Counted from the first letter of the stretch, positions 51,008 to 60,742 are shown. The stretch: 64,000 bases of DNA from Edaphobacter sp. 4G125 (GCF_014274685.1 NZ_CP060393.1:1361501-1425500), one strand, 5' to 3'. The notes: generated from the sequence alone by a model not told the origin. Numbers and translations are program-made.

Positions 51008-52972
51008 TTATTCGGCTGATTTTGTATTGTTGCTGCGATCATCATCTGGCAGCTTGTGATCAGGGTCGATCGTAACCGAAGCAATCGGCTTCTTATCGTC
51101 GGACGACCACACGTATTCGCCCTTGCTGAGCCAGGTCTCCCATGGCAGGCGGAAGCGCTCCGAGGTGCCATCCTTGAACTTCACCTCGACTGTTGCTGGA
51201 AGCACAAGCTGGCCTTTGTTCTGGATGGTCATCGTAGCGCCATCGATCTTCTCGACTGCCATATCGAACTTCCAGTGGTTCTCGTACCAGCCGCGCCAGA
51301 ACCATCCCAGGTCTTCTCCTGCCTCGCTCTGCATGGCGCGGAAGAAGTCCGAGGGCGAAGGATGTTTGAAGGCCCAGTCGCGAATGTATTTGCGGAAGGC
51401 CCAGTCGAAGCGGTCCGGTCCTAGGATCTGCTCACGCAGTAGTACCATCCCATAGGCTCCTTTGAAGTAGCTGACTGGATGGCCGAGTCGTCCGGGATAG
51501 CCGTCAGCAGGGAAGAGAACAGGCGGTGCAGCCGGGTCGTCAATCACCTTCAGGATCATGTCCGGTGGTTCGCCACCAGCGGAGTACTCGGAGTCGCGCT
51601 TGGGGCCATATTTGCCCTCGGCATACTCGTCCGATTCGAAGATATCGATGAAGGTGTTAAAGCCTTCGTCCATGAAGGCATTGCGGCGCTCATTGGAGCC
51701 GACGATCATCGGGAACCAATCATGGCCGATCTCGTGCGCCGTCACCCAGAAGAGGAACGAGCCTTTGTCTGGAATACCATCGAAGACGATTCCTGGGTAC
51801 TCCATGCCGGTGGAGAAGCCTGCGACGTTGATGGCTGCGGGATAGGGATATGGATACCAGCGCTTCGAAAAGTTTTCGACCGAATTCTTTACGTACTCGG
51901 TGGATTTTGTCCAGGCATCCTCGCCCACGCTCTCGGGCGGATAGACGCTCATCGCCAGTGACTTCTTGCCATCGGGAAGATTGATCTTGGCCGCATCCCA
52001 CACGAAGACCGGTGAGGCGCTGAAGGCGACATCGCGAGTGTGATCCATGTGGAAGTGCCAGGTTAGAGCCCCATCCTGTTTCGGACGGCTCTCTGATTTT
52101 CCGATTTCCTCCGGCTTAATAATGTAGACCGTCGAGTCGCTGTTGCGGGCCAGTTCCAGCCGTGCGACCTGCTGCAAGGTCAGAACTTCCTTCGGATTCA
52201 CAAGCTCGCCCGAACCTGCAACGATGAAGTTTGAGGGGACGGTCACGTAGTAATCGAAGTGGCCGTATTCGAGATAGAACTCACTACCGAGATAAGGCAG
52301 CGTATCCCATCCGCGCAGGTCGTCGTAGACACACATCCGCGGATACCACTGCGCCATGTCGTAGATCTCGCCCTGTTGGGACTTGCCCCACGAGGTGCGC
52401 CCACCCCATATGCCCGGGATCTGGTAGTGATACCTGATGTGGATCTTCAACTGGCCGCCCTTCGGCTTCAGTGGCTCGGCAAGACGAATCTGCATGCGTG
52501 TGTCGGAGATTATGTAATCGGCCTTGATGCGCTGTTTTCCAGCTTCGATCTCGACTGAATCGAAGATATAACCTTCCGATGAAGGACGAGGTCCGCTCTC
52601 TTCCGTATTGCGTCTCCCTCGCAATGCAGCGCCATAGGCCAGACGTGAACGCGAATCCTTGCGATAGATGTTCTGTTCTACATGCAGCCACAGGCTGGTA
52701 AGCGTATCGGGACTGTTATTGATATAGGTAATGGTCTCAGTAGCGCTGAGCTGCTTCTTCGCTGGGTCAATCGTGGGGTGGAGCTCGTAATCCGCTTCAT
52801 TCTGCCAGTAGCCTGGTCCGGGCGCTCCATTACTGGAGCGATAGACGTTGATCGGATCCGGCATGATGAAGGGCGCGAAGGTCTTGACCGGATCGTAGGA
52901 ACCCTGCTGCGCCAGGGCGAGAGGTCCGGCTGCGGCGAGTAGAAACACGAAAACGCTGCGGCAGTTTATCAA
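51008..52972 (-). CDS. Secreted M1 family metallopeptidase
   Basis: The 654-residue protein has a signal peptide (SVFVFLLAAAGPLALAQ). The M1 N-terminal domain (YELHPTIDPAKKQLSATETITYINNS) precedes a catalytic domain with zinc ligands in VTAHEIGHDWFPMIVGSNERRNAFMDEGFNTFID (HExxH plus downstream Glu). GMEYPG replaces the GxMEN exopeptidase motif, as in a known subgroup, so typical aminopeptidase activity is less certain. SYFKGAYGMVLLREQILG and WFWRGWYENHWKFD mark the helical C-terminus. It ends at the bidirectional terminator. Confidence 0.92.
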   Translation of the reverse strand: MINCRSVFVFLLAAAGPLALAQQGSYDPVKTFAPFIMPDPINVYRSSNGAPGPGYWQNEADYELHPTIDPAKKQLSATETITYINNSPDTLTSLWLHVEQNIYRKDSRSRLAYGAALRGRRNTEESGPRPSSEGYIFDSVEIEAGKQRIKADYIISDTRMQIRLAEPLKPKGGQLKIHIRYHYQIPGIWGGRTSWGKSQQGEIYDMAQWYPRMCVYDDLRGWDTLPYLGSEFYLEYGHFDYYVTVPSNFIVAGSGELVNPKEVLTLQQVARLELARNSDSTVYIIKPEEIGKSESRPKQDGALTWHFHMDHTRDVAFSASPVFVWDAAKINLPDGKKSLAMSVYPPESVGEDAWTKSTEYVKNSVENFSKRWYPYPYPAAINVAGFSTGMEYPGIVFDGIPDKGSFLFWVTAHEIGHDWFPMIVGSNERRNAFMDEGFNTFIDIFESDEYAEGKYGPKRDSEYSAGGEPPDMILKVIDDPAAPPVLFPADGYPGRLGHPVSYFKGAYGMVLLREQILGPDRFDWAFRKYIRDWAFKHPSPSDFFRAMQSEAGEDLGWFWRGWYENHWKFDMAVEKIDGATMTIQNKGQLVLPATVEVKFKDGTSERFRLPWETWLSKGEYVWSSDDKKPIASVTIDPDHKLPDDDRSNNTKSAE

Positions 52973-53080
52973 TGGAGTGTTCCTCGTGCAGAATTTTGGG
53001 TGAGCTTACCCTGAATATACGCCGCAGCCGGTACGATGGACGCATAGAAAGCGACTGTTTCAACGGGAGATCAGGACCTC

Positions 53081-53965
53081 ATGCCGTGGTATCAGCTCGA
53101 TGATCCTCACGATCCAAAACTTGATGAGCTTGCGCAGAAGTACGGCCTGCACCCTCTACACATCGAAGACGTGCGCAGCGCAGATGAGAGCGTTAAGGTC
53201 GACTCCGGGGCGAACTATACCTTCGCTGTGCTGAAGCCGGTCTATCTCCGGCCTGATCCCGATTCCCCTACTGAACAGATGCCGACCTTCACCACCATCG
53301 ACATCTTCGCGGGCAAAGACTTTTTGATTACCATCGTCGATCCCGTTTGTCCCGCGACGACAGAGGCTCTGGAACGCGCTCGTCGCGATGGAGATGATGA
53401 GCACCCTGCCCGGCTGCTCTATCTGATCCTCGATACGATCGTCGATCGTTACTTTCCTGCGATCGATCACTTCGACGACCGTATTGACGAACTGGAAGAT
53501 GCGGTTTTTGATTCACCCTCTCCCCAGATCCTTAGTCAGGTTTTTGCCATTAAGCGCGAGTTGATAGACCTGCGGCGTGTGCTGGTGAATACGCGGGATG
53601 CCTGCCTGCATCTGCAACGCGATTCCACCACCATCATCGATACTGAGCATCAGCTTTACGTGCGCGATACCTATGACCACGTCGCTCGCCTGCTGGACTC
53701 CGTAGAAACGCAGCGCGACCTGCTCAACAACACGCTGGATATTTATCTCTCTTCCGTCGCCAATCGCACCAACGAGGTGATGAAGGTGCTTACTGTGTTA
53801 GGCACCATCGCACTCCCTGCGCTTGCGATTTCGAGCATCTACGGCATGAACCTCAAAGGGCTGCCCTTTGAGGAATCTCCTCATGGAGCGCTCATCGTCG
53901 GTCTTCTCGCACTTGCCTGCACAGGGCTGCTGCTTTATCTTCTTCGTCGTATGCGCTGGTTCTAG
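53081..53965 (+). CDS. corA: CorA family divalent cation transporter
   Basis: The 294-residue protein has a cytoplasmic alpha/beta domain (WYQLDDPHDPKLDELAQKYGLHPLHIEDV), a long helix (about 120-225), and two C-terminal membrane helices. YGMNLKGLPFEESPHG carries the GMN motif at the pore entrance. Such pentamers carry Mg2+, Co2+ or Ni2+ into the cell. The C-terminus ends with YLLRRMRWF, the usual basic cap. It is convergent with the bestrophin gene, whose stop is immediately adjacent. The gene is single and is preceded by GGGAGAT. Confidence 0.9.
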   Translation: MPWYQLDDPHDPKLDELAQKYGLHPLHIEDVRSADESVKVDSGANYTFAVLKPVYLRPDPDSPTEQMPTFTTIDIFAGKDFLITIVDPVCPATTEALERARRDGDDEHPARLLYLILDTIVDRYFPAIDHFDDRIDELEDAVFDSPSPQILSQVFAIKRELIDLRRVLVNTRDACLHLQRDSTTIIDTEHQLYVRDTYDHVARLLDSVETQRDLLNNTLDIYLSSVANRTNEVMKVLTVLGTIALPALAISSIYGMNLKGLPFEESPHGALIVGLLALACTGLLLYLLRRMRWF

Positions 53966-54886
53966 CTACCAGAGAATATCGTTGACCGGAACTGTAGGAG
54001 AAGAAAGCTGAGTCTCTCCAAGCATCTGCCGCAGATTGATCTCGATGACCCGGCAAATCGAGGTCAAGGGGATATCGTTAATCGTATTGTCGAAGGGAGC
54101 TTCAAGATCGCGGCCGATCTTATCCAGTGCAAGAAAGATGAAGCCGACCAGTGCGGATCCTAGAGGAGTGAACCATCCCATGCTTGCTCCCATGGCGAGC
54201 GGAAGCAGAATACAGAAGATCTGTACGCAAAGCTGGGGGAGATAGTCATATTGGCGGGGCATGGGAGTGTTCTTGATGCGCTCGGCACCTCCCTGTGCAT
54301 CGACCAGATCATTCAGTGTTTCGTCCAGTGCTCGCCACTGCATCGCGTCGATCCATCCGCGATCGAGCAGGTCGTTTAGAGCAGTGCTCTGCCACTGCTG
54401 AATTGCTACAGGAACGTTTTTCTCACCACGCAGCCTGGCAATTTCTTCTGGAGAAAGAAAGTCTTCAATCTCATTCCACGGCTCAAGCTTCCGCAGATGC
54501 TGGCGCAGAGCATGGGTCCAGGCGATCTGGTAATAGACCATCTTCTGTTGTATCGCCTCAATCTCGCCGGGGTGGGCATTCGTCGGTCTTCGAATCGTCG
54601 TGGTGATCTGACGCGCCCAGCTTCGCGAGTTGTTGACGATTGTCCCCCACAGCGTTCGCGCTTCCCACCACCGCGCATAGGATGTCGTATTACGAAACGC
54701 AACAAGAATGCTGATTACCGAACCCAACAGAGAGACCGGAATCATATTCAGGGCAGCCCAATGCAAATATCCTGCCTTGTATGCTGCGACGATTCCAATG
54801 TCGTAAATCAGCAATACCACCAGAGGCCAGCCGATATATCTCACAGTGAGCAGCATGAGCCGCCGGCGACGAAGAGGAGAGATCAT
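53966..54886 (-). CDS. Bestrophin family ion channel
   Basis: The 306-residue protein has four hydrophobic regions and the bestrophin hallmarks: LLGSVISILVAFRNTTSYARWWEARTLWGTIVNNSRSWARQI near the N-terminus, and LPLAMGASMGWFTPLGSALVGFIFLALDKIGRDLEAPFDNTINDIPL. Bacterial bestrophins are pentameric; some conduct cations, and plant and algal ones conduct chloride or bicarbonate. Its ATG overlaps the stop of the carbonic anhydrase gene by four bases, suggesting a shared role in bicarbonate handling. Conductance cannot be judged from sequence. Confidence 0.9.
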   Translation of the reverse strand: MISPLRRRRLMLLTVRYIGWPLVVLLIYDIGIVAAYKAGYLHWAALNMIPVSLLGSVISILVAFRNTTSYARWWEARTLWGTIVNNSRSWARQITTTIRRPTNAHPGEIEAIQQKMVYYQIAWTHALRQHLRKLEPWNEIEDFLSPEEIARLRGEKNVPVAIQQWQSTALNDLLDRGWIDAMQWRALDETLNDLVDAQGGAERIKNTPMPRQYDYLPQLCVQIFCILLPLAMGASMGWFTPLGSALVGFIFLALDKIGRDLEAPFDNTINDIPLTSICRVIEINLRQMLGETQLSSPTVPVNDILW

Positions 54887-55533
54887 CCTTTATGCTTCTC
54901 CTGGCCGATCGAGTGAAATCCCCGTTCGCCATTTTCAGCAATACGAACATCGCCGGCGCCGATGTCATAGACCCATCCTGACAAGGTCAGCTCCTGGCGT
55001 GCCATCGCGCCAGCAACAGAAGGGTGTGTTCTGAGGTGCTGGATCTGCAGAAGAACATTTTCTTCCGTCAGGCGCTTCAGTCGCTCGCTTGGCTTCTCAT
55101 CCTTAGGTGCGAGCGAATCCGCTACGCTCATGGCTGCATCCGCGTTTCGCATCCAGTTCTTCACGCTTGGTAAGGTCTCGAGGCTCGCCGGATCCAATAA
55201 TGCTTTCATCGCGCCGCAGTCACTATGTCCACAAACCGCAATGTGGTTCACCTTAAGCGCAGCGACGGCGTATTCAATCACGGCGCTGACGCCGCCCATC
55301 ATCTCGCCGTAAGCAGGAATAAGGTTGCCAATATTGCGCATGACAAAGAGCTCGCCGGGGCCGGACTGCGTAATCAACTCAGGATCAATCCGTGAATCCG
55401 CACAGGTAATAATCAGCGCTGCCGGCTTTTGCGGCTCGCTTTCCGCCTTGCGATAGGTCTCAGTTTGTTCGGGATAGACCTCGGCCTGAAACTGTCGAAT
55501 CCCTTTCTTCAGCTTCTCAAGAACCTTATCCAT
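54883..55533 (-). CDS. Beta-class carbonic anhydrase
   Basis: The enzyme interconverts CO2 and bicarbonate. The 216-residue protein has zinc ligand Cys44 with the Asp-Arg dyad in IITCADSRIDPELI, then FVMRNIGNLIPAY, and the remaining ligands in AVCGHSDCGAMKALLDP (His and Cys). TEENVLLQIQHLRTHPSVAGAMARQELTLSGWVYDI is the typical C-terminal part. It overlaps the downstream bestrophin gene by four bases, so the two are translationally coupled. There is no signal peptide, so it is cytoplasmic. Confidence 0.94.
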   Translation of the reverse strand: MDKVLEKLKKGIRQFQAEVYPEQTETYRKAESEPQKPAALIITCADSRIDPELITQSGPGELFVMRNIGNLIPAYGEMMGGVSAVIEYAVAALKVNHIAVCGHSDCGAMKALLDPASLETLPSVKNWMRNADAAMSVADSLAPKDEKPSERLKRLTEENVLLQIQHLRTHPSVAGAMARQELTLSGWVYDIGAGDVRIAENGERGFHSIGQEKHKG

Positions 55534-55569
55534 TTGCTGCCTCCGCTAATTTCCAGATCGTTCCCTTGG

Positions 55570-56142
55570 TTATTGCTTCCACTTGATATTGCATCCAACA
55601 GCAAACCTTTGATTCGGATCCGGTCTTTTGTCTGCGATTACGGCATCAATTGCGGCTCTCAGATCCTTACCTGTGACCGGAATATCATTGCCGAAGTCTC
55701 CGCGTCGCGGCCTGCTGTCATCGAGTTGTCCACGATAGACAAGCTTCATCTCACCGTCAAAGAGAAACAGATCTGGCGTACAGGCAGCATCGTACTCGCG
55801 GGCGACCTCCTGGGTCTCGTCATAAAGATATGGGAAGCGAAAGCCCAGCCGTTCCGCCTGCTTCTTCATCTCCTCCGGGGAATCCTCGGGATACGCTGTG
55901 ACATCATTCGATGAGATAGCCACAATCCCAATCTTCCCTTCGTAATCTTTACCGATACGCGCCAGCCCTTCTTCCACATGCTTTACGTAAGGGCAATGGA
56001 CGCAGATAAACATCACAAGCAGTCCCTTGCGCTCTGCGGCAACATCGTCGCGCCCGACGGCCTTACCCGTAACTACATCGGTCAATTCGAATGGCGGAGC
56101 CACCGTGCCCAGCTCGACCATCGTCGATTGCGTTCTCGCCAT
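55570..56142 (-). CDS. Thioredoxin-fold redoxin (AhpC/TSA-like)
   Basis: The 190-residue protein begins MVELGTVAPPFELTDVVTGKAV, then LLVMFICVHCPYVKHVEEGLARIGKDYEGKIGIVAISSNDV with a CVHC pair at the redox position. ACTPDLFLFDGEMKLVYRGQLDD is the cis-Pro loop and following strand. CxxC with Pro after the second Cys is seen in a widespread thioredoxin-like family in Acidobacteria and Bacteroidetes. It lacks a signal peptide. It probably reduces disulfides or peroxides in the cytoplasm. It lies 36 bases upstream of the carbonic anhydrase gene on the same strand. Confidence 0.82.
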   Translation of the reverse strand: MARTQSTMVELGTVAPPFELTDVVTGKAVGRDDVAAERKGLLVMFICVHCPYVKHVEEGLARIGKDYEGKIGIVAISSNDVTAYPEDSPEEMKKQAERLGFRFPYLYDETQEVAREYDAACTPDLFLFDGEMKLVYRGQLDDSRPRRGDFGNDIPVTGKDLRAAIDAVIADKRPDPNQRFAVGCNIKWKQ

Positions 56143-56194
56143 AACTCCTCCAGGTGCTCGAACTATTCTAAGCGGTTCGGATTAAACTCAGCTC

Positions 56195-56482
56195 ATGGTC
56201 ATTCACACCTTCCTCTTTCGCTGGAAGCCCAATGTCACCTCCAGTCAGAAACAACGCGTTCTCGAAGAGATCCAGGCGCTTCAGAGACAGATTCCTGGCC
56301 TGCTCGAGGTCTATGTCGGGCACAATTTCTCTCCTCGTTCGCAGGGGTATGCGTTTGGTGGTGTCATGAAGTTCGCTGATCGTACTACTTTCGATGCCTA
56401 CAACGATCATCCTGCGCACCAGAAGCTCTTAAGCTGGCTGATGCCTCTGATCGAGCCGGTTGAAGTCGACTTCGAAATTTAA
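56195..56482 (+). CDS. Dabb (stress-responsive alpha/beta barrel) protein
   Basis: The 95-residue protein matches the dimeric alpha/beta-barrel (Dabb) fold. MVIHTFLFRWKPNVTSSQKQRVLEEIQAL carries the first strand and helix, IPGLLEVYVGHNFSPRSQGYAFGGVMKFADRTTFDAYNDHPAHQKL follows, and the last strand is EPVEVDFEI. The bacterial members are mostly of unknown function. It is divergent from the redoxin gene and 18 bases before the HNH nuclease gene, so it may be co-transcribed with it. Confidence 0.82.
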   Translation: MVIHTFLFRWKPNVTSSQKQRVLEEIQALQRQIPGLLEVYVGHNFSPRSQGYAFGGVMKFADRTTFDAYNDHPAHQKLLSWLMPLIEPVEVDFEI

Positions 56483-56500
56483 TCCGATACTTCACGCAGC

Positions 56501-57001
56501 ATGATTCCTTCTCGCACACTTCCCGGAGGCCGCACCCGCCGCAGCGATCTTCCTGTTGGCCCCAGCGGTCTTCCACTTTGTCGCTGGTGCGAGCTTGAGA
56601 TCGTTGCGAAACGCCGTCGGACCTTCTGCAGCGACTATTGCGTACACCAGTGGCGCCTGCGTACTGATCCCGGATATCTTCGCGATCAGGTCTTCGCTCG
56701 CGATCGTGGCCATTGCGCCACCTGCGGAATCGACACTATGGCCGCCTACGCTGCACTCAAGCGCGCACGAGGAGTGGCGCGCGAGGCCGGGCTTCGCCTC
56801 TATGGCATGAAGACCATCTCAAGTCGTCGCAGCCTTTGGGACGCCGACCATATCGTTCCGGTCGCAGAAGGAGGAGGCCAGTGCGACCTCGACAACCTTC
56901 GTACGCTCTGCCTGCTATGTCATCGCGAAGCGACGGCACAATTGAGGGTCCGGCTTCAACAGAAGAAGAGCAAGGTAACGAACTCGTCTCCCGCCGATTA
57001 A
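56501..57001 (+). CDS. HNH endonuclease
   Basis: The 166-residue protein has two zinc-knuckle pairs: PLCRWC with FCSDYCVHQWRLRTD, then CATCGI and CLLCHREA around the HNH core LWDADHIVPVAEGGGQCDLDNLRTLCLLCH. The His-Asn-His residues are in DADHIV, the DLDNLRTLC helix and LCHRE, so the active site is intact. Free-standing HNH nucleases of this kind are common, and some act in DNA repair or restriction. No methylase, integrase or phage gene is near, so I do not assign it to a mobile element. Confidence 0.85.
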   Translation: MIPSRTLPGGRTRRSDLPVGPSGLPLCRWCELEIVAKRRRTFCSDYCVHQWRLRTDPGYLRDQVFARDRGHCATCGIDTMAAYAALKRARGVAREAGLRLYGMKTISSRRSLWDADHIVPVAEGGGQCDLDNLRTLCLLCHREATAQLRVRLQQKKSKVTNSSPAD

Positions 57002-57115
57002 AAAGATCGTGACTTGTCTACGGTCCGCTCTGTTATCGTTGCTTCCACCCCTGGGTCTTAAATTCAAAATGCACGTATGCTGCTGTGCGTGTGATCGCAC
57101 ATGGCAGGAGGCTTC

Positions 57116-60100
57116 ATGGCATCATCTCCGGAATCCCCATTTGATCCGGTCTTTCAAGAAGCGGAGTTGCGCGATGGTGCTGCCAAAGCCTACTGTGACC
57201 GGCTCGCGCAACAGATCAAGGTGCATCACACGGCTCTTGCTCCCCATACGGCCAAGAGCGCATTCGCGCAGTCCTGGGCAGAGGCCTTCCCCCATGCCGT
57301 TCCTGAACTGGAATCGGCAGCCCAGGAACATATTGCGACACTCCTCCACACCACGCCACGAGCACAGGCGCGCATGGCGACGCTCATCGAATATCCACCC
57401 GCCAAATGGCTCCTCGAGCAGGAACTTGCGGCGAAAGGTCACTGGCCTCCCGTCGATCCCGCCAAAGACGCTTATGCCGTAGCCGATCAGCTCGGTCTCG
57501 CCGGCATTTGTTTCTCCGGCGGAGGAATCCGCAGCGCAACTTTCAATCTCGGCATCCTGCAGGGTCTTGCTGCCGCTGGCCGTCTCAAATCCTTCGACTA
57601 TCTCTCCACTGTCTCCGGCGGAGGGTACATCCACCAGTTCCTCGCCTCCTGGATCGCCTGCGAGAACATCGAGAAGGTTCAGCAGCAGTTGCAGCCGCTT
57701 CCCGGACCTCCCGCTACGCGTGACTTTTGGCCCGAGCCTCTGCGCTGGCTGCGCCGCTACTCCAACTACCTCACGCCGCGAACCGGCTTGTTTACTGCCG
57801 ATACCTGGGTTGCCTTCGCGATCTGGGCGCGCAATACCTTCCTCAATCAGATCGTCCTGATCTCGTCGATTCTGCTCGTGCTTCTGTTGCCCCACTTCTA
57901 TCTCAGCTCGCGCGGGCGAGTAGCTCACTTTCTCCTCGATCATGGAATCGTAACGGCGGCGATCGTCTTCGGAGGTTTTCTCTTCGCCTCCTGTGTCATC
58001 TTTTTTACCCAGCTCAAACATCCGTCGTCCGATCACTGCCATCCCGTCGAAGAGGCCGGCTTTGGCCAGGGCGGGGTGCTTGGACTGGTCTTCGCTCCCA
58101 TCCTGCTCTCCATACTCGTCTTGTGTCCGTATCTCTACCGCTCCTCCTTCTGGGCGGGGAACCGGCTTCCTGAAACCACGCCTCATTCCACGTCGGAGGT
58201 TCGTCACTGGAACCGTGTGCATCGCGTGATCGGCACAGTTGCCTGGCCAGAGAACACCGGCATCGTCCCCCCCAGCACTCGTGTCTACATCAGCCATCTC
58301 CATCGGCTGGCCCAGAGAGAAGCCAAACCCACTCAAAACCCGGCTGCCACGAAGCCTTCGATCCCACCCCCTGGCGAGCCGGATGCGATGGCGAATATCC
58401 ATGCCTGGCAGTCCGCCTATTCCTTCCACTGGTGGAGACCCTTTACCGGATTCGATGAAGACACCTCTACTTCCTGGGTCTTTACCGCCCTGCTCGCTGG
58501 AATCGCTCTTCTGGTTTTCTCAGCAATGCGCGCCATTCCGAAAAATTGGCGAAGGCTCATCGTCCTTCTCGGTATGGCTGGCGCCGTGGGATGCGGCTAC
58601 GTCCTCATCCATCTCTCCCGGCTGGCCATCTTCATCGTCTCGTTCTTTCTGCCCCTTGAGCATGTCACGCGCACCGCGATTCCGCTGCTGCCATGGCTTG
58701 GCTTGACCATCGTTTTCGTCTCCATCGAGATTGCAGGCGGTCTCGTCGGCAACCTCGTCGATGGTTCAGTCCGGGAGTGGTTCGCCCGTCTGCGCGCCTG
58801 GAGCTTTCTCTTCGGCATCGTCTGGTTCGCCGTCACTGCCAGTTCGCTGTTAGGAGCAGGCCTCGTCTCCTGGCTCTTCCATGTCGCTCACGCCGGAAAA
58901 TCTCTCAGTATTGGCTGGATCGGGACCACGCTGTTCAGCGTCATTGCAGGCAAAAGTTCCTTGATCAGCGGTACATCGAAAGAGGAAAACTCAAAATCCT
59001 CCAGGCTGCTGAACGCTCTGGTCCTGATCGGTCCACCCGTCTTTATCGTAGGTCTCGTTCTTGCGCTCTCCTGGGTCACGGAAAAGGCGCTCGCCACCAT
59101 CCAGTCGCAGATCGGAAACTCTATCCTTCCCCACAGTGACTTTCTGTTCCTGCTCGCTCTTCTTGCGGCGACGGCGCTGCTCTTCGGCTGGCGCATCGAT
59201 ATCAATGAGTTCTCTCTTCATGCTTTCTACCGCGATCGCATCGCCCGCTGCTACGCGGGGGCGAGCAATCCCGACCGGCGGCCCAATCGCTTTACCGGCT
59301 TTGCCGCCAGCGATAAGCGCCTTCGCCTGATCGACCTTCTTCCTTCGCGCTTCAACCATGAAAGCCAGAAGGACCTCTGGGCCAACGACTGCGGACCGGA
59401 TGCGTGCTCAACAGAACCCCAGCCGCCCACCTACCAGGGGCCGTTCCCCATCTTCTGTACCACCCTCAATCTCTCCTTCGGGCAGGACCTCGCCTACCAG
59501 GAGCGCAAGGGCGCTTGCTTTGCTTTTACACCGCTCTACTGTGGGTATGACGTTGGCTGGACCGAGGCTGATACCAATCGCGTGCAGTTCAACGGATATA
59601 CGCCCACACGCAGCTTCGCCTATGACGACGGCGGTCCGCACATGGCCACGGCTGTGGCAACTTCAGGCGCTGCCATGAGCCCCAACTGGGGATTTCATAC
59701 CAGCCCCACGATGGCCTTTCTCCTAACCATCTTCAACGTCCGGCTGGGCCTCTGGATTCGCAACCCCCGACATAAGCGCTTTCGCCTGCGCGGCCGGTAC
59801 AGCAATCCCTCTTCGCCTTGGTTTGGGCTCTTCTATCTGCTGGCCGAGCTCTTCGGAATGGTCAACGACGAGGCCGCCTTCGTCTACCTCACTGACGGAG
59901 GGCACTTCGAGAACATGGGACTCTATGAACTCGTCCGCCGCCATTGCGCCACCATTGTCATCTGCGATGCGGAGCAGGACGGAGATCTCACCTTCCAGGG
60001 AATCGGTATGGCCATCCGCAAGTGCCGTATCGATCATGGCGCCGAAATCTCTCTGGATCTAACGCAACTCGAGCCTGCCGGGACCCCTCCAGCCAGCCCC

Positions 60101-60364
60101 TACTGCTGCATCCCCGGAACGATCCGATACTCCAACGGCACCGTCGGCCAGGTCCTCTACATCAAGTCGGTGTTTACACGCGATCTTCCCGCCGACCTGG
60201 TCAACTTCCGTCGGGAGAATCCAACCTTCCCCAACACCAGCACTGTCGACCAGTGGTTCAGCGAGTCTCAGTTCGAAAGCTACCGCCGCCTCGGACAGCA
60301 GTACGCTAGCTCCGATCGCGTCCATACCTGGCTCGACCGTTACCTCCCGGAACGTCCGGTATAA
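57116..60364 (+). CDS. Large patatin-like membrane protein
   Basis: The ATG at 57116, five bases after AGGAGG, gives 1082 residues. A patatin-like lipase domain begins near residue 130: ICFSGGGIRSATFNLGILQGL (oxyanion loop), then YLSTVSGGGYIHQFLASW, where SGG replaces the usual GxSxG but keeps the serine. The catalytic Asp is in YLTDGGHFENMGLYELVRR near residue 925. Between them lie about 700 residues with eight or more membrane helices. Such giant patatin-membrane proteins occur in Bacteria but are not characterised. It is preceded by the HNH gene and followed by a repeat-rich gap. Confidence 0.8.
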   Translation: MASSPESPFDPVFQEAELRDGAAKAYCDRLAQQIKVHHTALAPHTAKSAFAQSWAEAFPHAVPELESAAQEHIATLLHTTPRAQARMATLIEYPPAKWLLEQELAAKGHWPPVDPAKDAYAVADQLGLAGICFSGGGIRSATFNLGILQGLAAAGRLKSFDYLSTVSGGGYIHQFLASWIACENIEKVQQQLQPLPGPPATRDFWPEPLRWLRRYSNYLTPRTGLFTADTWVAFAIWARNTFLNQIVLISSILLVLLLPHFYLSSRGRVAHFLLDHGIVTAAIVFGGFLFASCVIFFTQLKHPSSDHCHPVEEAGFGQGGVLGLVFAPILLSILVLCPYLYRSSFWAGNRLPETTPHSTSEVRHWNRVHRVIGTVAWPENTGIVPPSTRVYISHLHRLAQREAKPTQNPAATKPSIPPPGEPDAMANIHAWQSAYSFHWWRPFTGFDEDTSTSWVFTALLAGIALLVFSAMRAIPKNWRRLIVLLGMAGAVGCGYVLIHLSRLAIFIVSFFLPLEHVTRTAIPLLPWLGLTIVFVSIEIAGGLVGNLVDGSVREWFARLRAWSFLFGIVWFAVTASSLLGAGLVSWLFHVAHAGKSLSIGWIGTTLFSVIAGKSSLISGTSKEENSKSSRLLNALVLIGPPVFIVGLVLALSWVTEKALATIQSQIGNSILPHSDFLFLLALLAATALLFGWRIDINEFSLHAFYRDRIARCYAGASNPDRRPNRFTGFAASDKRLRLIDLLPSRFNHESQKDLWANDCGPDACSTEPQPPTYQGPFPIFCTTLNLSFGQDLAYQERKGACFAFTPLYCGYDVGWTEADTNRVQFNGYTPTRSFAYDDGGPHMATAVATSGAAMSPNWGFHTSPTMAFLLTIFNVRLGLWIRNPRHKRFRLRGRYSNPSSPWFGLFYLLAELFGMVNDEAAFVYLTDGGHFENMGLYELVRRHCATIVICDAEQDGDLTFQGIGMAIRKCRIDHGAEISLDLTQLEPAGTPPASPYCCIPGTIRYSNGTVGQVLYIKSVFTRDLPADLVNFRRENPTFPNTSTVDQWFSESQFESYRRLGQQYASSDRVHTWLDRYLPERPV

Positions 60365-60425
60365 GAAACTTCCGCGACCTGAATTGACGATAGGTCTGCT
60401 AAACCTTGGACGCCGTTTAGAAAGT

Positions 60426-60528
60426 GTCATCCTGAGCGAAATTTGGCGCGCAGGAGCGCGACCTAAACGGAGTCGAAGAGCCTGCCTTGGAAGGGATCTG
60501 TGTTCGTTCTTATTCGTCATTCTGAGCG
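60426..60528. repeat. Dispersed intergenic repeat, two partial copies
   Basis: GTCATCCTGAGCG (60426-60438) and GTCATTCTGAGCG (60516-60528) are the inverse of the CGCTCAGGATGAC word at 11531-11543, so the family occurs in both orientations. Confidence 0.6.
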
Positions 60529-60742
60529 TGGCGAAGAATCTTTGTACCAAGAAGCTGCTCGGAATCGGCACTAACCTCTATCTGCAACAAAAGTGTTAGA
60601 CTCTCCGGCTGTTTTTGCGCTCGCTCCCCCTTCCTCATCTACGCTTGTTATCGAGCGATTCCACGACTTCCACAGCAGAATCACCGATTTCCACGCCCCT
60701 CGGTGATTTACCCTCTTGTAAAGAGCGGTATTCCCGCAGACA

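Noticed and set aside
56501..57001. HNH gene as sign of a mobile element
   Set aside because: No integrase, transposase, inverted repeats or phage genes surround it.
57122..58429. 435-codon frame antisense to the patatin-like gene
   Set aside because: It is a mirror of a real GC-rich coding sequence and has no domain.
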